A stretch of DNA of 64,000 nt, taken from NCBI RefSeq assembly GCF_009547075.1, contig NZ_WIPH01000004.1, forward strand, positions 1 to 64,000. The letters are read 5' to 3'. Below, piece after piece: positions 1 through 8,386 of the stretch. The DNA comes from Gluconobacter aidae (lineage in GTDB: Bacteria; Pseudomonadota; Alphaproteobacteria; Acetobacterales; Acetobacteraceae). Made by a program: the position numbers and the translations under genes. Numbering within the stretch: position 1 is the stretch's first letter; every line of letters begins with the position of its first letter. The notes beneath the pieces were generated by a model, which did not search any database, was not told the origin of the DNA, and saw only the letters and a list, made by a program, of their open reading frames with translations.

Positions 1-421
1 TCAGATCGGTCGTAAGCTGGGCACGGGCTTCGCCGTCCGGGTATTTCTCGGTGTGGAGATTGATGTAGCTCTGTCCGGCCTGGACCTCCTTGACTTGCTC
101 GGGCGTGAGCTGGAGCGTGCCGGTCATGCGGGTCGTGTATGGGCCGCTGATCGGGGCCAGAACGCCAGCGTCCTGACCGTCTGCGGCAGGACCATGCAGG
201 TGAGCCGCCGTGACCGGACCCGACAGGCCGTTATCCTCAAAACGGTAAGTCAGGGTATTTTTCGTGGTGTCCAGCATTGCGGACGCCGAACCCTTGATGG
301 GGGCCGTGGCGCCATGCTCGCCCTTGAACGGGCCGAAGAGATGCAGCGTTTCGGCTGAGGCGGGGAGGGCGGTGACGGAAAGGCCGAGGGCCAGCGTGGT
401 CAGCAGAAGTCCAGTACGCAT
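1..421 (-). CDS. CHRD-domain exported protein (partial, 3' end outside window)
   Basis: The reading frame starts at ATG 421 and runs off the left edge after 140 codons. Residues 1-23 form a Sec-type signal peptide ending in PASA. The mature part has the hallmarks of a CHRD domain: a TAAHLHGPA stretch at about 71-79 and a YINLHTEKYPDGEARAQL stretch at about 119-136, which usually closes the domain, so only a few residues are probably missing. CHRD domains were named from animal chordin and occur in many bacterial periplasmic or surface proteins, but their biochemical role is not established. It may be transcribed after the HNH gene upstream on the same strand, 42 bases away. Confidence 0.75.
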   Translation of the reverse strand, partial: MRTGLLLTTLALGLSVTALPASAETLHLFGPFKGEHGATAPIKGSASAMLDTTKNTLTYRFEDNGLSGPVTAAHLHGPAADGQDAGVLAPISGPYTTRMTGTLQLTPEQVKEVQAGQSYINLHTEKYPDGEARAQLTTDL

Positions 422-463
422 GGAAGTCCATCCTTGCAGAAGTTGGACCGGTAAAACGCGTGC

Positions 464-1036
464 TCAGGTTTCGAGTTCGGTGTTCCAGTACAGATAATCG
501 CGCCAGCTTTCGTGAAGATAATTCGGCGGGAAGGTCCGGCCGTTTTCCTGCAGGAGGCGGCTGCTGGGACGGACGGGTTTACGGTGCGGATGCATGCCCA
601 GTTCGCTCGGGAGTTTTGAGCCTTTCAGCAGGTTACAGGGGCTGCAGGCAGTTACGACATTCTCCCAGGTCGTACGGCCACCCCGCGCGCGGGGGATGAC
701 GTGATCGAAGGTCAGTTCATGGGTGGGCAATCGGTCATGGCAGTACTGACACGAGAAATTGTCCCGCAGAAAGACGTTAAAGCGCGTGAAGGCGGGCTTG
801 CGGGCGGTGGGGATATAGTCCTTCAGGGCGATGACGCTGGGCAGGCGCATACTCTGGCTCGGGGAGTGGACGACGGCGTCTTCGTATTCCGAAAGGACTG
901 AGACGCGGTCGAGGAAGACAGCCTTGACGGCTTCCTGCCAGGACCAGAGCGAGAGCGGGAAATAGGACAGCGGACGGAAATCCGCGTTCAGGACAAGAGC
1001 CGGAAAATGCTGACCGCTGACGGACACCACACGCAT
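464..1036 (-). CDS. HNH endonuclease family protein
   Basis: About 190 residues. The C-terminal half is an HNH module: a CQYC zinc pair (about 96-99), the FDHV motif carrying the catalytic His (about 112), a central Asn in WENVV (about 126) and a second CSPC pair (131-134). This compact His-Cys type is common as a stand-alone chromosomal gene in proteobacteria. It is presumably a metal-dependent DNA nicking or cleaving enzyme, but its cellular role is unknown. The frame is open further upstream to 1177. I chose ATG 1036 because family similarity seems to begin there and an AGAAAGG sequence precedes it. Since that sequence abuts the ATG, one of the GTG codons at 1030 or 1027 could be the true start. 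There is no restriction-modification partner nearby. Confidence 0.8.
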   Translation of the reverse strand: MRVVSVSGQHFPALVLNADFRPLSYFPLSLWSWQEAVKAVFLDRVSVLSEYEDAVVHSPSQSMRLPSVIALKDYIPTARKPAFTRFNVFLRDNFSCQYCHDRLPTHELTFDHVIPRARGGRTTWENVVTACSPCNLLKGSKLPSELGMHPHRKPVRPSSRLLQENGRTFPPNYLHESWRDYLYWNTELET

Positions 1037-1179
1037 CCTTTCTGCAAGGACGACACATGCGGGGTTACGGCGCCGAATGAAAACGGGACAAACAGCGGGA
1101 AAACACGTGTCGTCGGCTTCTTTGAAGGAACTATTCCAGTAAACTGCGCGGACCGCAAGCAAACGCTGGTGACACATTC

Positions 1180-2040
1180 ATGACGCTTCCCGCCACGACA
1201 CGATTTGCGCCGAGTCCCACGGGATTTCTGCATCTGGGGCATGTGGTGTCGGGGCTCTATTCGCGGATCATGGCGGGTGAGAGCGGAAGGTTCCTGATCC
1301 GTATCGAGGACATTGATACGACGCGCTGTACGCCGGAACTGACGGCAGCGCTGCGGGAGGATCTGGACTGGCTTGGGCTGTCGTCAGACGAGCCGGTTCG
1401 GCAGCAGTCGAGACATTTGCTGCAGTATCAGGCCGTACTGGACATTCTGCGGGAGCGGAGGCTGCTCTACCCGTGTTTCTGCACGCGGCGGGAGATCGCC
1501 GACGCCGCGACACAGACCGCGCCGGATGGGAGTGTCGTGTATCCGGGGACCTGTCGGCATGGCGCGAGTCATGCAGATCGTGAACCGGTCTGGCGGCTGG
1601 ATATGGGGCGGGCGCTTGACGTGTTGCAGCAGGTGCCGGGCTGGCAGGAGCTTGGGCGCGGGCGGATCGCGGGGCAGGCCGATGCGTTCGGCGATATTGT
1701 TCTGGCGCGGCGGGATACGGGCGTGTCGTATCATCTGTGCGTCACGCATGACGATGCGCTGCAAGGTGTGACGACTGTAACGCGCGGACGGGATCTCTAT
1801 GAGGCAACGTCAGTTCAGCGTGTGTTGCAGGAGCTGATGGGCTGGCCTGAGCCGGTGTACGCCCATCATGCGCTCATCATGGGTGCGGACGGGCAGAAAT
1901 TGTCCAAACGGGACGGCGCGGAAGGCGTGCGGGCTCTGCGGCAGGAAGGGTGGACGGCCCGACTGGTTCTGGACCATCCACTGGTGCGGCAGGCTCTGGC
2001 GGCGAGCTTTATTCCGGCGGATAGACGCCCGGATAGGTGA
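1180..2040 (+). CDS. gluQ: Glutamyl-Q tRNA(Asp) synthetase
   Basis: A 286-residue truncated paralogue of glutamyl-tRNA synthetase. It has the class I HIGH-type signature HLGH (18-21), a KLSKR signature (240-244) and the cysteines of the small zinc site (C99, C101, C125). It ends soon after KLSKR, so the anticodon-binding domain of GltX is absent, as expected for GluQ (YadB). Members charge glutamate and transfer it to the queuosine base at position 34 of tRNA(Asp). The gene is divergent from the HNH gene. Its last 32 bases overlap, on the other strand, the end of the small lipoprotein gene downstream. Confidence 0.93.
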   Translation: MTLPATTRFAPSPTGFLHLGHVVSGLYSRIMAGESGRFLIRIEDIDTTRCTPELTAALREDLDWLGLSSDEPVRQQSRHLLQYQAVLDILRERRLLYPCFCTRREIADAATQTAPDGSVVYPGTCRHGASHADREPVWRLDMGRALDVLQQVPGWQELGRGRIAGQADAFGDIVLARRDTGVSYHLCVTHDDALQGVTTVTRGRDLYEATSVQRVLQELMGWPEPVYAHHALIMGADGQKLSKRDGAEGVRALRQEGWTARLVLDHPLVRQALAASFIPADRRPDR

Positions 2041-2140
2041 TGTCCTGCGACGGGCCGGGGGCGTGGGGGGCGCCTTTCTTGCCGCAGGCGGTCAGGCTGA
2101 GAGCCATGACCGTCATGCTGACGAGCAGCAGTGTTTTCAT
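2009..2140 (-). CDS. lptM: Tiny lipoprotein, LptM/YifL-like
   Basis: A 43-codon gene directly behind argH; its ATG overlaps the argH stop as ATGA, implying coupled translation. It encodes a lipoprotein signal ([19 protein letters not shown], lipobox LTAC with the lipidated Cys at 19), then GKKGAP and a Pro-rich tail. The C-G-x-K-G-pattern after a lipobox and the position next to argH match the YifL/LptM family. In Escherichia coli LptM binds the LptDE translocon and helps its oxidative maturation. The last 32 bases overlap the convergent gluQ 3' end. The call rests on motif and synteny because the protein is too short for much more. Confidence 0.85.
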   Translation of the reverse strand: MKTLLLVSMTVMALSLTACGKKGAPHAPGPSQDITYPGVYPPE

Positions 2141-3582
2141 GCGGATTCTCCAAGTTTTGCGAGCCATGCCTGAGCCTGATGCTTTACATTGGCCGGTGCG
2201 GTACCGCCTTCGCTCGTGCGGGACGCCAGAGACGCCTCAACGGTCAGGACATCGAAAACGCCCGCGTTGATCTGGGGCTCGACGGACTGCATTTCGCCCA
2301 GCGACAGATCGGCCAGATCGCAGCCTTTCTGTTCTGCCATGCCGACCAGACGGCCGGTGACGTGATGGGCCGTGCGAAAGGGAACGCGCAGTTCGCGGAC
2401 CAGCCAGTCGGCGAGGTCGGTCGCGGTGGAGAAGCCCATGCCCGCGACTTCGCGCATCCGGGGGGCATTAGCCTTCAGGTCCCGGATCATGCCGTCCATG
2501 GCAGCCAGCGAGAGCGTCATGGCCTCGGTGGCGTCGAAGACGGGCTCCTTGTCTTCCTGCGTATCCTTGGCATAGGCGAGGGGCAGTCCCTTCATGACCG
2601 TCAGCAGGCCCACGAAATCGCCCATGATGCGGCCGATTTTGGCGCGCACCAGTTCGGCGGCGTCCGGGTTGCGCTTCTGCGGCATGATGGACGAGCCGGT
2701 CGTGAAGGCATCCGACAGCGCGATGAAGCCGAAGGGGGCGGAGGCCCACATTACGATTTCCTCGGCCAGACGCGACAGGTGCATGGCCTGAAGTGACAGG
2801 GCGGAGAGGAATTCGAGCGCGAAATCACGGTCCGAGACGGCATCGAGCGAATTGGCGGTCGGGCGGTCGAAATCCAGCGCTGCGGCCGTCATGCGGCGGT
2901 CGATCGGGAAGGATGTGCCGGCAAGGGCGGCCGAACCGAGCGGACATTCGTTCAGACGGGCGCGGGCGTCACGCAGGCGGCCACGATCACGAGACAACAT
3001 CTCGACATAGGCCAGAAGATGGTGTCCGAACGTGACCGGCTGGGCCACCTGAAGATGGGTGAAGCCCGGCATGGGCGTTGCGGCATGTTCCAGCGCACGG
3101 GTGGCGAGGGAGCGCATCAGGGCGGCGGTCTGCTCCTGAAGGCCGTCGATGGCGTCACGCACCCAGAGGCGGAAATCGGTGGCGACCTGATCGTTGCGCG
3201 AACGCGCCGTGTGCAGGCGCTTGCCGGCCTCGCCGATCCGTTCGGACAGGCGGGCCTCGATGTTCATGTGAATGTCTTCGAGGGCCGGGGAGAACTCGAA
3301 GCGGCTTTCGCCGATTTCCTGTGCGATATCGCCCAGCCCCTGACGGATTTCGGCCAGTTCGGTTTCGGTCAGCAGGCCGACTTTCTGGAGCATCGCGGCA
3401 TGGGCGAGGGAGCCGCGGATGTCCTGTCGCCACAGGATCTTGTCAAATCCGATGGAGGCGTTGATCTCGCCCATGATGGCGGCCGGGCCCGAGGCAAAGC
3501 GGCCACCCCATTGCGGATTGGCGGCTGTGCCTTCAAAGGATGTAGCGGCATCTGATTGTGTGTCGACAGGAGCGTTTTTCAT
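2137..3582 (-). CDS. argH: Argininosuccinate lyase
   Basis: 481 residues. It cleaves argininosuccinate to arginine and fumarate, the last step of arginine synthesis. The fumarase/aspartase superfamily signature [12 protein letters not shown] lies at about 296-307 on the flexible loop with the catalytic Ser. TARSRNDQ is near 125-132, and the FTHLQ motif with the general-acid His is near 174-178. The length is about 15-20 residues above many homologues because of a polar N-terminal extension before [11 protein letters not shown]. The ATG at 3582 lies only 15 bases from the divergent tlpA-like gene, so both promoters must lie within or overlap the neighbouring coding regions. Confidence 0.96.
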   Translation of the reverse strand: MKNAPVDTQSDAATSFEGTAANPQWGGRFASGPAAIMGEINASIGFDKILWRQDIRGSLAHAAMLQKVGLLTETELAEIRQGLGDIAQEIGESRFEFSPALEDIHMNIEARLSERIGEAGKRLHTARSRNDQVATDFRLWVRDAIDGLQEQTAALMRSLATRALEHAATPMPGFTHLQVAQPVTFGHHLLAYVEMLSRDRGRLRDARARLNECPLGSAALAGTSFPIDRRMTAAALDFDRPTANSLDAVSDRDFALEFLSALSLQAMHLSRLAEEIVMWASAPFGFIALSDAFTTGSSIMPQKRNPDAAELVRAKIGRIMGDFVGLLTVMKGLPLAYAKDTQEDKEPVFDATEAMTLSLAAMDGMIRDLKANAPRMREVAGMGFSTATDLADWLVRELRVPFRTAHHVTGRLVGMAEQKGCDLADLSLGEMQSVEPQINAGVFDVLTVEASLASRTSEGGTAPANVKHQAQAWLAKLGESA

Positions 3583-3597
3583 GGGAACCGTAAACAG

Positions 3598-4197
3598 ATG
3601 ATTCGGAAGCAGATCGACCGGCGAACCCTTCTTGGAGGAGCCGCCAGCCTAGCTGCGGCGGCTTCCCTCTGCAATTGCGGGCTCGGGAATTCTGCCCGCG
3701 CGGCGGATGGTGCGCAGCCGATGCTGCCGTCGCTCAAGCCCGGCGCGCCCAGGCTGGAGCCCGTGAACTTCCAGCTTGTGGGACCCGGGGGGACGGCATT
3801 TTCCCTGTCCACGATGAGGGGGCGGCCTTTTGTGCTGCATCTGTGGGCGACCTGGTGCCCGCCCTGCAGACTGGAGCTGCCGGCGCTCAATACCTTCATC
3901 GAGAAAACAGGCTCGACCGTGCCCGTGATCCCCGTGGCCGTCGCCAGCCCGATGCCGAAAGTCATGGTTTTTCTGGCGCAGGGCAATCTGCCGCATATCG
4001 CGCCCTGGACGCTGGGCCAGCATGAGTTTTCCCAATGGTTCACATCCGGTGCGCCAAGCCTGCCCATGACCTGCGTGATTGATGCGCAGGGGCGGCTGCG
4101 GGCCAGTGTCGAAGGGGAAATGGCCTGGGCCGCGCCGGAGAGCCAGGCGTCTCTGGAAAAGATCCTGTCGGATCTTCAGCCCGCCAAACCGGCATGA
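3598..4197 (+). CDS. TlpA-like thiol-disulfide protein, copy 1
   Basis: 199 residues, first of three tandem TlpA/ResA-type proteins. The N terminus has two arginines (8-9, DRRTLLGG) followed by an Ala-rich hydrophobic stretch and an Ala-x-Ala-type end near 36, which resembles a twin-arginine signal. The thioredoxin fold carries the redox motif WCPPC (86-90) inside [10 protein letters not shown] cis-Pro segment (SLPMT) and a FIDxxG-like VIDAQG strand follow. Such proteins usually reduce periplasmic disulfides, often for cytochrome c maturation. The open frame extends upstream to 3556, but ATG 3598 places the signal correctly. It overlaps the next gene by 4 bases (ATGA). A cytoplasmic Cys pair (CNC, near 25-27) sits in the signal region. 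Confidence 0.85.
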   Translation: MIRKQIDRRTLLGGAASLAAAASLCNCGLGNSARAADGAQPMLPSLKPGAPRLEPVNFQLVGPGGTAFSLSTMRGRPFVLHLWATWCPPCRLELPALNTFIEKTGSTVPVIPVAVASPMPKVMVFLAQGNLPHIAPWTLGQHEFSQWFTSGAPSLPMTCVIDAQGRLRASVEGEMAWAAPESQASLEKILSDLQPAKPA

Positions 4198-4775
4198 GTT
4201 CAGGTCTGCTCAGTCGGCGGAACGTTGTTTTCGGGACAGCGGGCCTCGCCGTTGCGGTGAGTTATGGGGCCTCGAAGCTGGCGGGGACAGTCGTGCGACC
4301 GGGGATGCCGATCGACCGTCTGACGCCGGGAAAAGCGGTTTCGGGGCCTGTCGGGTTCGGGCTCGCCGGCCCGGGAGGCGTGCGTTATGCGCTGGCCTCG
4401 CGTCGGGGGGCGCCTTTCCTGCTGCATGTCTGGGCGACGTGGTGTCCGCCCTGCCGCCATGAACTGCCGGGGCTGGCGGCTTTCATGAAGACATGGGGGC
4501 CGGACTGTCCGGTTGTCCCAGTGGCGGTTTCAAGTGGATCGCCGGAAGAGATCCACGCGTTTCTGGAGCGCGATGATGTGGCCGGCCTGCCCGTCTGGGC
4601 GGTGGCCGGGGAAGATCTGAAGGCATGGTGCGGAAACAGGGCGCTTGCCATCCCCGTAACATTTCTGATTGATGGTGCCGGGTGCATTCGCGCGACGGCG
4701 GCGGGATCGCTGGACTGGGCGACTCCCGGAGCGCCTGCCGCGATGCGTCGGGTGCTTGCCGCCACGACCGCCTGA
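4194..4775 (+). CDS. TlpA-like thiol-disulfide protein, copy 2
   Basis: 193 residues, second of the tandem trio and translationally coupled to copy 1. It begins with a good twin-arginine-like signal (SRRNVVFG at 7-14, then a hydrophobic segment to about 25). The thioredoxin domain has WCPPC at 83-87, preceded by HVWAT. The cis-Pro loop reads AIPVTFLID. A further Cys in the DLKAWCGNRAL stretch and one in GAGCIRA are unlike copy 1. Sequence identity to copy 1 is modest outside the active site, so the duplication is not recent. It is probably a periplasmic reductase; the substrate is unknown. Confidence 0.85.
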   Translation: MSSGLLSRRNVVFGTAGLAVAVSYGASKLAGTVVRPGMPIDRLTPGKAVSGPVGFGLAGPGGVRYALASRRGAPFLLHVWATWCPPCRHELPGLAAFMKTWGPDCPVVPVAVSSGSPEEIHAFLERDDVAGLPVWAVAGEDLKAWCGNRALAIPVTFLIDGAGCIRATAAGSLDWATPGAPAAMRRVLAATTA

Positions 4776-4822
4776 ACTGCGACGGGATGGATTTGCATGT
4801 AATGAAAGAACGGATTTCCAAC

Positions 4823-5470
4823 ATGACTCTCCCCCTGACACGTCGTCATCTTCTGGGAGGAGCCGGTGCCCTTCTGGTTTCGGGGCGGGCCATTGCGGCA
4901 ACGGCTGCAAAGGAAGAGGCTGGCAAGGGACTGCCTTTCGAGCCGAACTCCTTTGGAAGGCTCGCAACGCCGAAAGTTCTGCCGCCGCTGAGCGTGCAGA
5001 ACGAGCAGGGGCAGGACGTGTCGCTGTCGCACTGGTACGGCAATCCGTTCATCCTGCATTTCTGGGCGACCTGGTGCCCGCCCTGCATCCGGGAACTGCC
5101 CTTGGTGAATGCGACGGCCAAGGCTCTGGGCGCGGATGGACCGCAGATCGTGGCCGTGGCTGTGCGTGGCAGTACGATTCCGAAAGTCCGGGCGTTCTAT
5201 GAAGCGCATGGGATCGACGCCCTGCCGCTGCTGGTTGATCCGGTGTCGGGTGTGATGATGGAGACGGCGGATCAGGCGGCTCTGGTCCAGTCCATCCGGC
5301 AGGTACGTCCCGATGATCTGAAGAGCCTGAAACCGGATGTCATGTCCCTGCATGGCGTGCCGCGTTCGCTGATCCTGAACGGCAAAGGCGAGGTCGTCGC
5401 GGAGGCCATCGGGAACATGGACTGGTCTGCGGACGCCGTGAGGCATACTGTACGGGCCTTGGCTGGATAG
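4823..5470 (+). CDS. TlpA-like thiol-disulfide protein, copy 3
   Basis: 215 residues, third of the trio. The N terminus (TRRHLLGG at about 6-13, then AGALLVSGRAIAATA) again resembles a twin-arginine signal. The active site WCPPC is at about 84-88 within FWATWCPPC. Compared with copies 1 and 2 it has an extra segment of roughly 25 residues after LLVDP, before the cis-Pro loop GVPRS. The start is uncertain: ATG 4823 follows a GAACGGA sequence, while ATG 4802 and 4787 are also in frame and would put a polar stretch in front of the signal. It is followed 18 bases later by the N-formylglutamate amidohydrolase-like gene. Confidence 0.85.
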   Translation: MTLPLTRRHLLGGAGALLVSGRAIAATAAKEEAGKGLPFEPNSFGRLATPKVLPPLSVQNEQGQDVSLSHWYGNPFILHFWATWCPPCIRELPLVNATAKALGADGPQIVAVAVRGSTIPKVRAFYEAHGIDALPLLVDPVSGVMMETADQAALVQSIRQVRPDDLKSLKPDVMSLHGVPRSLILNGKGEVVAEAIGNMDWSADAVRHTVRALAG

Positions 5471-5488
5471 TAAGAGTGTGAAGTCCTG

Positions 5489-6265
5489 ATGTCTGCTCCC
5501 CTTCTTGGCGCCAGTGATCCGGCGCCTTTCCTTCTTTTTCCTGAAAAGACGCCGTCGCCGTTCGTGTTCGTCAGCGACCACGCGGGGCGGGCGGTTCCGG
5601 ATGCGCTGGGGGATATGGGGGTGCAGACCGAGGACTGGCAGCGGCACATCGCCTGGGATATCGGCATCGTGGGTGTAGGGCGCATCCTGCACGAACTGCT
5701 GGGGTCCGCGCTGATCGAGCAGGTTTATTCCCGTCTCGTGATCGACTGCAACCGCGCGCCGGGCCATCCGACGTCCATGCCGCTTGTGAGCGACGGGACG
5801 CCGGTTCCGGCCAATCAGGCGGCGCGGGAAACGTGCCGGGCGAAGAGGGAGCGGGAAATCCTGCATCCGTATCATGATACGATTGCCGAGGTTCTGGCTG
5901 AGCGCGGGCCGCGCCCGACGGCGCTGATCGCGCTGCACAGTTTTACGCCGCAGATGAACGGCAGGGAGCGGCCCTGGCAGATCGGCATCCTTCACAATCA
6001 GGACAGCCGCATGGCCTCGATTGCGCTGGAGCTGCTGCGTGAGGATGCGACGTTGTGTGTGGGCGACAATGAACCTTATGTTCTGACCGATACGTCCGAC
6101 TATACGGTGCCACGGCATGCGGAAGCGGCTGGTCTGCCTTATCTTGAAATCGAGATCCGGCAGGATCTGATCGTCGAAAAAGCCGGACAGCGGGACTGGG
6201 CCCGGCGTCTGGCGGTACTTCTGCCGAAGGTCTGGGAGAAGTTGGTAGCGGGGCCGGGCGCATGA
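5489..6265 (+). CDS. N-formylglutamate amidohydrolase family protein
   Basis: 258 residues. The pattern FVFVSDHAGRAVP near the N terminus, a conserved IDCNR strand (about 87-91) and ALIALHSFTP (about 147-156) are typical of the N-formylglutamate amidohydrolase (HutG) family. These are metal enzymes that release formate and glutamate from N-formylglutamate. No other histidine-utilisation gene is present, and this sub-branch is often annotated only by family, so the true substrate could be another N-acyl amino acid. It overlaps aroE by 4 bases and heads a long run of overlapping genes ending with the dihydroorotase. Confidence 0.82.
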   Translation: MSAPLLGASDPAPFLLFPEKTPSPFVFVSDHAGRAVPDALGDMGVQTEDWQRHIAWDIGIVGVGRILHELLGSALIEQVYSRLVIDCNRAPGHPTSMPLVSDGTPVPANQAARETCRAKREREILHPYHDTIAEVLAERGPRPTALIALHSFTPQMNGRERPWQIGILHNQDSRMASIALELLREDATLCVGDNEPYVLTDTSDYTVPRHAEAAGLPYLEIEIRQDLIVEKAGQRDWARRLAVLLPKVWEKLVAGPGA

Positions 6266-7101
6266 TTGACGGTCACACGAAACTTGCAGGCGTCATGGGA
6301 TGGCCGGTGGAGCATTCGCGCTCCCCGCTGATGCACAACCATTGGTGCCGGGTGAATGGCGTGAACGGCGCTTATGTGCCGCTGCCGACGCGCCCGGAGG
6401 GCTTCGATCAGGCACTGCGTGGACTGGCGGCGGCCGGGTTCCAGGGTGTGAATGTCACCATTCCGCACAAGGAAGCCGCGATGCTGGCCTGTGATGATCT
6501 GACCCCGACGGCAAAGCGGGCAGGAGCGGTGAACACGATCTGTTTCGTGGCGGGGCGCATGATTGGTGACTGCACGGATGGGACGGGTTTTTGCGATAAT
6601 CTGGCGGCGCATGATGTGGTGATTGCCGGTCGTGCCATGGTTCTGGGCGCGGGAGGTGCGGCACGGGCCGTTGCTGCGGCGCTTCTGGACCGGGGCTGCG
6701 AGGTCGTGATCGCCAACCGGACGCTGGAGCGCGCCGAGGCACTGGTCGAGGCACTTGGCGGCGGCGAGGCCGTGGCCTGGTATGAATGGCCGTCTCTGCT
6801 GTCGGGCTGTTCGCTTCTGGTGAATGCCACGTCGATGGGCATGGGTGGTAAGGCCGGTCTGGACTGGGACGCGGCGCTTCGAGAGGCCGCGCCGGGGCTA
6901 TGTGTGACGGATATCGTCTATACGCCGCGCGAGACGCCTCTGCTTCTGGCCGCTCAGGCGCGCGGGCTGCGGACGGTGGATGGTCTGGGGATGCTGGTTC
7001 ATCAGGCGCGGGCGGGGTTCCAGGCATGGTTCGGCGTTGACCCGCAGGCCGACCGGACGACATTCGATCTGCTGGCGGCGAGCCTGTGCGCTGACGCGTG
7101 A
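6262..7101 (+). CDS. aroE: Shikimate dehydrogenase (NADP+)
   Basis: 279 residues. It reduces 3-dehydroshikimate to shikimate in the aromatic amino acid pathway. The substrate domain shows the SRSPLMHN motif (about 17-24), NVTIPHK with the catalytic Lys (about 65-71) and GAVNTI (about 91-96), then DCTDGTGF with the catalytic Asp (about 105-112). The NADP-binding GAGGAARAV loop is at about 131-139 and NRTLERAE follows. The SMGM motif and the closing MLVHQA segment complete the family pattern. It overlaps both neighbours by 4 bases. Confidence 0.96.
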   Translation: MIDGHTKLAGVMGWPVEHSRSPLMHNHWCRVNGVNGAYVPLPTRPEGFDQALRGLAAAGFQGVNVTIPHKEAAMLACDDLTPTAKRAGAVNTICFVAGRMIGDCTDGTGFCDNLAAHDVVIAGRAMVLGAGGAARAVAAALLDRGCEVVIANRTLERAEALVEALGGGEAVAWYEWPSLLSGCSLLVNATSMGMGGKAGLDWDAALREAAPGLCVTDIVYTPRETPLLLAAQARGLRTVDGLGMLVHQARAGFQAWFGVDPQADRTTFDLLAASLCADA

Positions 7102-7703
7102 AGATTATTGGTCTGACCGGGGGGATGGCGGCCGGGAAAAGTACGGTCGCCACGCTTTTTCGCAGGGAAGGCGTGCCGGTTTTCGATGCGGATGCGTGTG
7201 TCCGGGCACTTCAGGGCGAACGGGGGAAAGCCCTGCCGCTGATCGGGCAGACATTTCCCGGAACGGTCGTTGATGGTCGTCTGGATCGTGCGGCGCTTCG
7301 TGAGACCGTGCGGGGACAGCCCGAGGCGCTGAAGCGTCTGGAAGCCATCATGCACCCGCTGGTCCGGGCCGAGCGTGAGCGGTTTCTGAAGCAGTGCCGG
7401 GTGCGGCATGAACCGTTCTGCGTGCTGGATATTCCGCTGCTGATGGAAATTGGCGAGGACCGCCGCTGCCATGTGGTGGTGGTGGCTGAAGCTCCGATGG
7501 CCATACGTCTGTCCCGTATCCGGCAGCGTGGTCGCAGTGGGGGGCGTATGAGCATGGCGGATGCCAAAGGATTGCTGGCGCGCCAGATGAGCGAGCATGA
7601 GCGCAGACGCCGGGCCGACATCGTGATACGAACCGGCCTGTCGCGTGGGCAGGCCGTCAGGCAGGTCCATGCCCTGTTGCACCGGCTTCGTGAGGCGTCA
7701 TGA
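7098..7703 (+). CDS. coaE: Dephospho-CoA kinase
   Basis: 201 residues. It phosphorylates dephospho-CoA to give coenzyme A, the last step of CoA synthesis. The P-loop GLTGGMAAGKST occupies residues 4-15, and FDADACV follows near 33-39. The lid and base region includes HPLVR (about 91-95) and the late RIRQRG motif. The GTG at 7098 (GTGAAG, overlapping the aroE stop) is the start, which gives the standard family length. The aroE-coaE-dnaQ order recurs widely in alphaproteobacteria. Confidence 0.96.
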   Translation: MKIIGLTGGMAAGKSTVATLFRREGVPVFDADACVRALQGERGKALPLIGQTFPGTVVDGRLDRAALRETVRGQPEALKRLEAIMHPLVRAERERFLKQCRVRHEPFCVLDIPLLMEIGEDRRCHVVVVAEAPMAIRLSRIRQRGRSGGRMSMADAKGLLARQMSEHERRRRADIVIRTGLSRGQAVRQVHALLHRLREAS

Positions 7704-8386
7704 AACGATCCATCCTGTTCGATACGGAAACCACGGGTTTTGACCCGGATATGGGCGACCGCATCATCGAGATCGCGGCCCTCGAACTGATCGATGATCT
7801 GCCGACGGGTGAGGCCTATCACGTCCTGATCCATCCCGAGCGCGATATTCCGCCCGAGGCGACCAAGGTGCACGGGTTCCGGATCGAGGATCTGGAAGGA
7901 AAGCCGATATTTTCCGAGGTGGCGGACGGGTTTCTGGAGTTCATCGGGGACAGTCCGATGATCGCGCATAATGCCAGGTTCGATTTCAAGTTCGTCAATG
8001 CGGAACTGGTCGCCTGCGGTCGCGAGCCGCTTGATTACGCCAGCCGGGCCATCGATACGGTGGAAATGGCACGGAAGAAATATCCGGGCCTTCCTGCCAG
8101 TCTCGATGCGCTGTGCCGGCGTTTCGGTATCGATCTGTCGCAGCGTGGGACCCATAACGCGCTGCTGGACTGCAAGCTTCTGGCCGAAGTCTATGTTGAA
8201 CTGATGGGTGGCCGTCAGCGCGGACTGGGTCTGGCGGGGCCTTCCCGCAGTCGCGGCATGACGGACGGGATCAATGCGCTTGCCAGCCGCAAGCCGCGAA
8301 AAATGGCGCCTCCGACTGCGGAAGAGCTTCAGGCGCATGAGGCGTTCGTCAGCACCATCAAGGATGCGGTCTGGCTTCGCGAATGA
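7700..8386 (+). CDS. dnaQ: DNA polymerase III epsilon subunit (3'-5' proofreading exonuclease)
   Basis: 228 residues. DEDDh exonuclease motifs are all visible: Exo I FDTETTG (7-13), Exo II with IAHNARFDFKFV (about 92-103) and Exo III HNALLDCKLLAEVY (about 153-166) with the catalytic His. The C-terminal tail after about 180, which includes a Gln-rich GGRQRGLGL segment and an Arg/Lys-rich stretch, corresponds to the part that binds the clamp and the alpha subunit. The gene overlaps coaE by 4 bases. Confidence 0.96.
   Translation: MKRSILFDTETTGFDPDMGDRIIEIAALELIDDLPTGEAYHVLIHPERDIPPEATKVHGFRIEDLEGKPIFSEVADGFLEFIGDSPMIAHNARFDFKFVNAELVACGREPLDYASRAIDTVEMARKKYPGLPASLDALCRRFGIDLSQRGTHNALLDCKLLAEVYVELMGGRQRGLGLAGPSRSRGMTDGINALASRKPRKMAPPTAEELQAHEAFVSTIKDAVWLRE

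Noticed and set aside
4385-6118. A long minus-strand frame opposite tlpA copies 2-3 and the amidohydrolase
   Set aside because: It covers three conserved genes on the other strand and has the Arg/His/Pro-rich composition of a shadow frame.
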